From Pseudomonas sp. WN033 (lineage in GTDB: Bacteria; Pseudomonadota; Gammaproteobacteria; Pseudomonadales; Pseudomonadaceae), in contig NSKG01000001.1 in the NCBI GenBank assembly GCA_002287035.1, positions 310,001 to 374,000 on the forward strand: a DNA stretch of 64,000 nt, in the 5' to 3' direction. How positions within the stretch are numbered: the first letter of the stretch is position 1; each line of letters starts with the position of its first letter. The position numbers and the translations under genes are program-made. The notes beneath the pieces are model-generated. The model was not told the DNA's origin and made no database searches. It saw only the letters and a list, made by a program, of their open reading frames with translations. Shown here in pieces: positions 59,370 to 64,000 of this stretch.

Positions 59370-59801
59370 ATGGCCGAGCATGATTTTCGCCGCAGCGTAC
59401 TCAACCCATCGCACACCCTGATCGAGTGCCGCACTCTGGCGCCGGGCCTGTATCAGGTCACCGGGCAAGGCGGTGGCGTGCAACCGGGCGACCGGCTGAT
59501 CTGTACGGTTAAAGGTAGCCGAGACCTGCCGTTGCCGCTGCAGGTCGACAAGATCCGCTATCTGATCAACCCGCCCGGGCAGTGGACCGCAACGGCCAAG
59601 GGCCCGGATCTGCGCAATCAAGTGGTGCTGGGCTGGTCGATTCAGTGTGACGACTGCGGCCGCGAACAGGCCTTCGAATTCCTCGCCGCCGAGCAGGATG
59701 GCCTGGAACAGCGCACCGCCAAAGCGGTACAGCGGATTGCCGAACTGGGCTGGCGGCCACGGGGCGACAACCACCTGTGCCCCAAGTGCGTTAGCAAGTA
59801 A
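59370..59801 (+). CDS. Hypothetical protein with C-terminal zinc-ribbon-like motif
   Basis: 143 residues. A first half of beta character (IECRTLAPGLYQVTGQGGGVQPGDRLICTV) and a C-terminal part with two CxxC pairs (CDDC, CPKC) probably binding a metal. Not recognised as a named family. It is convergent with dinB, with 4 bases between stops; a hypothetical neighbour of dinB occurs also in P. aeruginosa as I remember. Start MAEHDFRRS chosen, one eleven codons upstream possible. Confidence 0.65.
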   Translation: MAEHDFRRSVLNPSHTLIECRTLAPGLYQVTGQGGGVQPGDRLICTVKGSRDLPLPLQVDKIRYLINPPGQWTATAKGPDLRNQVVLGWSIQCDDCGREQAFEFLAAEQDGLEQRTAKAVQRIAELGWRPRGDNHLCPKCVSK

Positions 59802-59805
59802 TCCC

Positions 59806-60858
59806 CTAGAACAACAGTAACTGCTCACCCAGCGGGCTATGGGCATTGTCCAGCCGCACCCCGACCCCAATCAGCCGCACTGGCCGGGCACCCCGGGCAA
59901 ACGCCTGGATACAGAGATCGCGGTAGCCCTCGGGCGTTACCGGTGCACCGGCCTGTTCCAGAGTGGTTTGGGTGAAGTCGTGAAACTTGAGTTTGACGAA
60001 CGGTTTGCTGACCCGGTACTGGCCGTCCAACCGGCCCAACCGCTGGGCCAGCTTGTCCAGCAAGGGCGGCAAGGCGTCCAGGCAGGCCGCCAGATCCGGC
60101 AGATCCTGATCATAGGTATGCTCGACACTGACCGACTGGCGCCTGCTCTCCACCACCACTGGGCGCTCGTCGATACCTCGCGCCAGCTCCCATAACCGCT
60201 CACCAAAGCTGCCGAATTCACGTACCAGATCAGCCTTGCGCCAGAGCTTGAGCTGAGCGCAGGTGTCCACGCCCAGATTGTTGAGACGCCGGGCAGTGAC
60301 ACGCCCCACCCCATGCAGACGCTCCACCGGCAACGCTGCGACAAAGTCTTCCAACTCATCCGGCAAAACGACCTTGAGCCCGTCGGGCTTGTTCCAGTCG
60401 CTGGCTATCTTGGCCAGGAACTTGTTTGGCGCCACTCCGGCAGACACGGTAATGCCTTGGCTGTCACGTACCCGCTGGCGGATTTCTTGCGCCATCAGCG
60501 TTGCACTACCCTTGCAGGTCTGACTGTCGCTCACATCCAGATAGGCCTCATCCAGCGACAAGGGCTGAATCAACGTTGTGTAATCGGCAAAGATCGCCTG
60601 GATCGCCACCGACACCTCGCGGTAGACCGCCATCCGCGGCGGTACGATCAACAGGTCAGGGCAGAGTTTTTTGGCATAGGCCGAGGCCATCGCCGAACGG
60701 ACACCATAGGCCCGGGCTTCGTAGTTGCAGGTAGCGATCACCCCACGCTTGCCTGGATCACCACCAACCGCCAAAGGCCGGCCGCGCAGGCGCGGGTCAT
60801 CACGCATTTCGATGGCCGCGTAGAAGCAGTCACAGTCAACATGGATGATCTTGCGCAC
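59806..60858 (-). CDS. dinB: DNA polymerase IV (DinB)
   Basis: 350 residues, Y-family polymerase. HVDCDCFYAAIEMRD and SLDEAYLDVS hold the catalytic acidic residues, GVAPNKFLAKIASDWNKPDG follows, and the C-terminal little finger is complete up to SPLGEQLLLF, which resembles a beta-clamp binding end. It bypasses lesions. No CTG-N10-CAG LexA site was seen upstream. Confidence 0.96.
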   Translation of the reverse strand: MRKIIHVDCDCFYAAIEMRDDPRLRGRPLAVGGDPGKRGVIATCNYEARAYGVRSAMASAYAKKLCPDLLIVPPRMAVYREVSVAIQAIFADYTTLIQPLSLDEAYLDVSDSQTCKGSATLMAQEIRQRVRDSQGITVSAGVAPNKFLAKIASDWNKPDGLKVVLPDELEDFVAALPVERLHGVGRVTARRLNNLGVDTCAQLKLWRKADLVREFGSFGERLWELARGIDERPVVVESRRQSVSVEHTYDQDLPDLAACLDALPPLLDKLAQRLGRLDGQYRVSKPFVKLKFHDFTQTTLEQAGAPVTPEGYRDLCIQAFARGARPVRLIGVGVRLDNAHSPLGEQLLLF

Positions 60859-60905
60859 AGCACAGGCCCGAACTGAAGGTTACACGAACGCCAAGTGTAC
60901 CCCGT

Positions 60906-62096
60906 TCAGGCCAGTACCACCCGATTTCGCCCGGCACGTTTACCCTGATAGAGCCCTTTGTCGGCCCGGCGAATAGTGTCCCGAATGGTTTTTTCATCAT
61001 CCTGAACCCGGGTAACTGCAAAAGTAGCGGTCAACGGGTAATCGCGGCCACTGCTCAACAACAAAGGAGACTGTTCCAGCGCCTGGCGTAACCGCTCAAC
61101 CATACAGCTGGCCTGCTGTTCATCGGTATCGGGCAGCAGCATGATGAACTCCTCGCCACCAAAACGCCCCAACACATCGGACTGGCGCATATGCCGGGCA
61201 AACAGACTCGCCACATGCTTGAGTGCAGCATCTCCAGCGTCATGACCAAGCTTGTCATTCAGGGCCTTGAAGTGGTCCAGGTCAGCGATGCACAGACACA
61301 TCGGTGAGCGCTGCCGACGGCAACGCTCACGCTCGCGCACAAACAGCATTTCGTATTGACGTCGATTGAACAACCCAGTCAGCGGGTCAGTGGTCGCCTG
61401 GCGTTTGAGTTCAAGCTCCAGCGCCTCGCGCCGCTCGATCTCAGCCTTGAGTTCACGATTGGCCTCGGCCACTTCGGTATATAACGCGAACTCATGGCGC
61501 TGCACCAGTTGCAAACGCAAGGCTGCAATAAAACCCACCACCACCGGCAACATCAGAATGAACGAGACACCCACCAGCAACCCAGCGGAAAGCCCCGTGA
61601 GCGCCAGGCAATAAAGAGTACCGGCAATACCGAACAACGCCGCCAGCAAGGTCGGATATACCCGGCTGGGAATGAAGATAAACATGCTGATCAGCATGAT
61701 CAGGGTGACGCCGATGTTCCAGATGACGATATCTGGACGAGCAAAGTAGATCAAAAAGAACAGGACGAAGCCCAACGCCTCCAGAGCGGTTACCGCATAA
61801 CCGGTGGTGGCCAGCTCCGGCCGCTGGCCGAGTCGCCAGGCGAACGTCAGCAGCAAAGCAGCCTGCAGAATGCGGGTGGACATCAGTACCAGGAAGCCGT
61901 CACTCCAGCCCAAGTCCAGGTAATCAAGCCCGCCAAACAACAGCAGCAGAATCGCCCAGACCAGCACGGCCACTCGCAAATGCCGCACCATAGAGCGCTC
62001 GATATGCCTGCGAAACGCCTGTTCAACTTCCGGCTCGACGAACTCTCCACGCCAGGTAGAGAGCTGATATGAGAGCGCAGCATCTGTTTCTGCCAT
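60906..62096 (-). CDS. Membrane diguanylate cyclase (GGDEF)
   Basis: 396 residues. Six hydrophobic helices (about 40-200), a coiled coil (EVAEANRELKAEIERREALELELKRQ), then a GGDEF domain with GGEEF at 313-317 and RxxD (RQSD) five residues earlier. So an active, product-inhibited enzyme is predicted. Start MAETDAALSYQ was chosen; the longer frame reads through AT-rich spacer. Confidence 0.88.
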   Translation of the reverse strand: MAETDAALSYQLSTWRGEFVEPEVEQAFRRHIERSMVRHLRVAVLVWAILLLLFGGLDYLDLGWSDGFLVLMSTRILQAALLLTFAWRLGQRPELATTGYAVTALEALGFVLFFLIYFARPDIVIWNIGVTLIMLISMFIFIPSRVYPTLLAALFGIAGTLYCLALTGLSAGLLVGVSFILMLPVVVGFIAALRLQLVQRHEFALYTEVAEANRELKAEIERREALELELKRQATTDPLTGLFNRRQYEMLFVRERERCRRQRSPMCLCIADLDHFKALNDKLGHDAGDAALKHVASLFARHMRQSDVLGRFGGEEFIMLLPDTDEQQASCMVERLRQALEQSPLLLSSGRDYPLTATFAVTRVQDDEKTIRDTIRRADKGLYQGKRAGRNRVVLA

Positions 62097-62265
62097 ACAC
62101 CCCTGCCCCGCAATGCCAGCATTATTATTATGTGTATCACTATTAAACAAAATTACATGAATGCCAAGCATAAAGCACAGTGCCGATACTGCCAATTTGG
62201 CATCACATAATTTCCATCTGACCCACCCGTCTTAGCACAGGAAAAAATCTTTTTTCATCAGACGC

Positions 62266-62293
62266 TTGACAGTTATTCGCGAATGCGTAGAAT
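62266..62293 (+). promoter_or_regulatory. tRNA-fMet promoter
   Basis: TTGACA (62266-62271), 16 bases, TAGAAT (62288-62293), with start about 12 bases later, close to the tRNA 5' end. Confidence 0.75.
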
Positions 62294-62305
62294 GGCGCCC
62301 TCTGA

Positions 62306-62382
<77 letters not shown>

Positions 62383-62390
62383 GTTTACAA

Positions 62391-62430
62391 AACCGCTGAT
62401 CGGCGCAAGCCAATCAGCGGTTTTTTTTAT
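62391..62430 (+). terminator. tRNA-fMet terminator
   Basis: AACCGCTGAT / ATCAGCGGTT stem followed by a run of eight T residues. Confidence 0.9.
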
Positions 62431-62466
62431 GTTCAGAATCACGCTATCAGAGTCTCAACCGCGCCT

Positions 62467-63108
62467 TCAGCGTGGCTGCAAACTGAACGGTTCGACCAGC
62501 CCGGCACCAATCGCCATACCTACCAGCGCCGGCAGACTATCGGCCTGCATGCGCTTCATCACCCGCGCCCGATACAGATCCACGGTCTTTACGCTGACAT
62601 GCAGCTGTTCAGCAATTTCCCGATTGCTGTAACCCTGCACCAGCGGCAGCAGAATGTCTCTTTCACGCGGGGTCAGGCTGTCGAGCCGGGCCTGGACCTC
62701 ATGCCGGGCCCGCTGGTTGGTAGCGATTACCGGCTGACGGTTGAGCGCGCGCTGGACGCTGTCGAGCAGCAACTGTTCATTGTAGGGCTTTTCAATAAAG
62801 TCGACCGCACCACCGCGAAAGGCCCGGACCACAATCGGCACATCGGCGTGGGCGCTAACGAAAATGACCGGCAATTCGAGGCCACGCTCACGCATCGCCT
62901 CCTGTACTGCCAGCCCACCCATTCCCGGCATGCGGATATCCAGCAGAACACAGGCCGGTGCCATTGGATCACAGGCATCAAGAAAGGCCTGACCATTGGT
63001 GAACGGCAGCGCCTTGAGTCCGACCGAGTCAAACAGCCAGACGGTGGAGTCGAGCATGCCCTGGTCATCATCGACAACATAAACCAGTTGCTGGGACATC
63101 TCGGGCAT
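62467..63108 (-). CDS. FixJ-family response regulator
   Basis: 213 residues. Receiver (VYVVDDDQGMLDSTVWLF; Asp in VLLDIRMPGMGG; Lys in FIEKPY) and LuxR helix-turn-helix (LTPRERDILLPLVQGYSNREIAEQLHVSVKTVDLYRARVMKRM). AAAGGAG supports the start MPEMSQQL. The kinase gene lies 40 bases upstream, so the pair forms one system. The signal and target are not evident; FixJ relatives respond to oxygen, dicarboxylates or other carbon sources. Confidence 0.88.
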   Translation of the reverse strand: MPEMSQQLVYVVDDDQGMLDSTVWLFDSVGLKALPFTNGQAFLDACDPMAPACVLLDIRMPGMGGLAVQEAMRERGLELPVIFVSAHADVPIVVRAFRGGAVDFIEKPYNEQLLLDSVQRALNRQPVIATNQRARHEVQARLDSLTPRERDILLPLVQGYSNREIAEQLHVSVKTVDLYRARVMKRMQADSLPALVGMAIGAGLVEPFSLQPR

Positions 63109-63148
63109 GCGCGCTCCTTTTATTGTTCGCAAATTCAGGGCTGGCAGC

Positions 63149-64000
63149 CTAATCGACACTGGTGCCAACCGGCAACCAGCAGTGCAGGCATAACCCACCG
63201 CCGTCAACCGGCAGTGCTTCGAGCCCACCACCAAAGCCTTCAACGATACCCTGACTCATCGACAGGCCCAAGCCCAAACCATCCGGCTTGCTGGTATAGA
63301 ACGGGGTGAACATCTTGCTGCGTTCCTCCTCGGACAAGCCCGGTCCCTGATCGATCACCCGTATATGTACCAGCCCGGCAGCACTGTCGAGTTGCAGGGT
63401 GATCTGTGAGGACGCTTGCGGATGGCGTTCACGATTGGCCTCGATAGCGTTGCGCAGCAGGTTCAGCAGCACCTGCTGCAACAGGATTGGATCAACCTGA
63501 ACCAGTGGCACCTCAGCAGCGAACTGCTCGACCACACTGATCTGATGCTGGACAGCCTCCCAGGCACAGAGGTTGACCGCCTCACGCAACAACTGTGCCG
63601 GCGCGAGCCGTTGCAGTCGGCGCTGGCCCTTGCGCAGAAAACCGCGCAGCCGGCGAATCACCGCCGCCGCATGCTCGGCCTGCTCACTGATCCGGGCCAG
63701 CCCCTGCTCGACCTTCTCCAGCCCTACTTGTCCCTGGTGCGCGCCGCTCAGGTAGCGCTGACTGGCACTGGCATAGTTGAGAATCGCCGCCAGCGGCTGG
63801 TTCAGCTCATGAGCAATTCCCGAGGCCAGCTCGCCCAGGGTCGCCAGCCGGGCGGCGTGGGCCAACTCATCCTGCAGCCGACGGTTGCTTTCCTCGCTAT
63901 GGATTCGCGCAGTGATATCCCGCGATACGCTGATGACCTCGACCACGCTGCCGGTGTAGGTTTCGCGGATGGCCCGGCTGGCGGTCTCGAACCAGAGATA
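63149..64000 (-). CDS. PAS-type sensor histidine kinase (5' end outside window)
   Basis: The last 284 residues are visible and the frame is open to the window end. It contains the end of a PAS domain (WFETASRAIRETYTGSVVEVISVSRDIT), DHp with the phosphoacceptor His in ELASGIAHELNQPLAAILNYA (FixL/DctB type), NLLRNAIEA and GPGLS/GLGLGLSMS ATPase motifs. Likely kinase for the FixJ-type regulator encoded downstream. The sensor part is unknown because it lies beyond the end. Confidence 0.9.
   Translation of the reverse strand, partial: YLWFETASRAIRETYTGSVVEVISVSRDITARIHSEESNRRLQDELAHAARLATLGELASGIAHELNQPLAAILNYASASQRYLSGAHQGQVGLEKVEQGLARISEQAEHAAAVIRRLRGFLRKGQRRLQRLAPAQLLREAVNLCAWEAVQHQISVVEQFAAEVPLVQVDPILLQQVLLNLLRNAIEANRERHPQASSQITLQLDSAAGLVHIRVIDQGPGLSEEERSKMFTPFYTSKPDGLGLGLSMSQGIVEGFGGGLEALPVDGGGLCLHCWLPVGTSVD

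Noticed and set aside
60859..60905. LexA box for dinB
   Set aside because: CTGAAGGTTACACGAACG lacks the second half-site.

Overview
The window looks like chromosomal DNA of a Pseudomonadaceae member, probably the Halopseudomonas (P. pertucinogena) side of the family. The evidence is G+C-rich housekeeping genes of Pseudomonas type, an RsmZ-like regulatory RNA beside fdxA, and several gene blocks whose order matches P. aeruginosa. All P. aeruginosa comparisons are from memory, because no database was available. The species is inferred.

Layout. 1-4.7 kb: left accessory segment with the end of a DUF4143 ATPase, a DUF6933-like protein and a type I restriction HsdR, stopping at a tRNA-Ser(GGA). 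5-9.3 kb: crotonase, membrane hydrolase, MFS exporter and AzlCD. 9.3-14.1 kb: a symporter-linked hybrid kinase of the CrbS/MxtR type, dgkA and an ErdR/CrbR-type regulator. 14.3-24.6 kb: DMT transporter, DTW protein, a small secreted protein, an MBL ribonuclease-like protein, LOG protein, recX, recA with a LexA box, pncC/cinA, mutS and fdxA. 24.66-24.97 kb: an RsmZ-like small RNA with a GacA-type upstream site. 25-36.3 kb: diguanylate cyclase, groEL-groES with an RpoH promoter, fxsA, SDR, DUF481 protein, alkyltransferase-like protein, ampG, mscS-type channel, yajQ, REC plus degenerate GGDEF, panE-like. 36.3-45.6 kb: cobalamin adenosyltransferase, chemoreceptor with a FliA promoter, ampE, ampD, DUF1631 protein, alanine/glycine symporter and nadC. 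45.6-56.7 kb: HDOD, HAD, tesB, deacetylase-like, flavoprotein, SDR, pdxH, serine hydrolase, dinG, DUF6231-like and YchJ-like. 56.8-64 kb: small envelope and hypothetical genes, SDR, dinB, a second diguanylate cyclase, initiator tRNA-fMet, and a FixJ/FixL-like pair cut by the window end.

Themes. Genes for signalling and surface/metabolic switching are numerous: the Gac/Rsm RNA, two apparently active diguanylate cyclases, one degenerate GGDEF regulator, YajQ, two two-component systems and one chemoreceptor. Peptidoglycan recycling (ampG, ampD, ampE) and DNA repair (recA, recX, mutS, dinG, dinB) are the other themes.

The least explained structure is a dispersed palindromic repeat of about 172-179 bp. 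Three copies lie at 12858-13036, 19640-19811 and 56658-56829. Their stems change on both sides in a compensating way, so the fold appears to be what is conserved.
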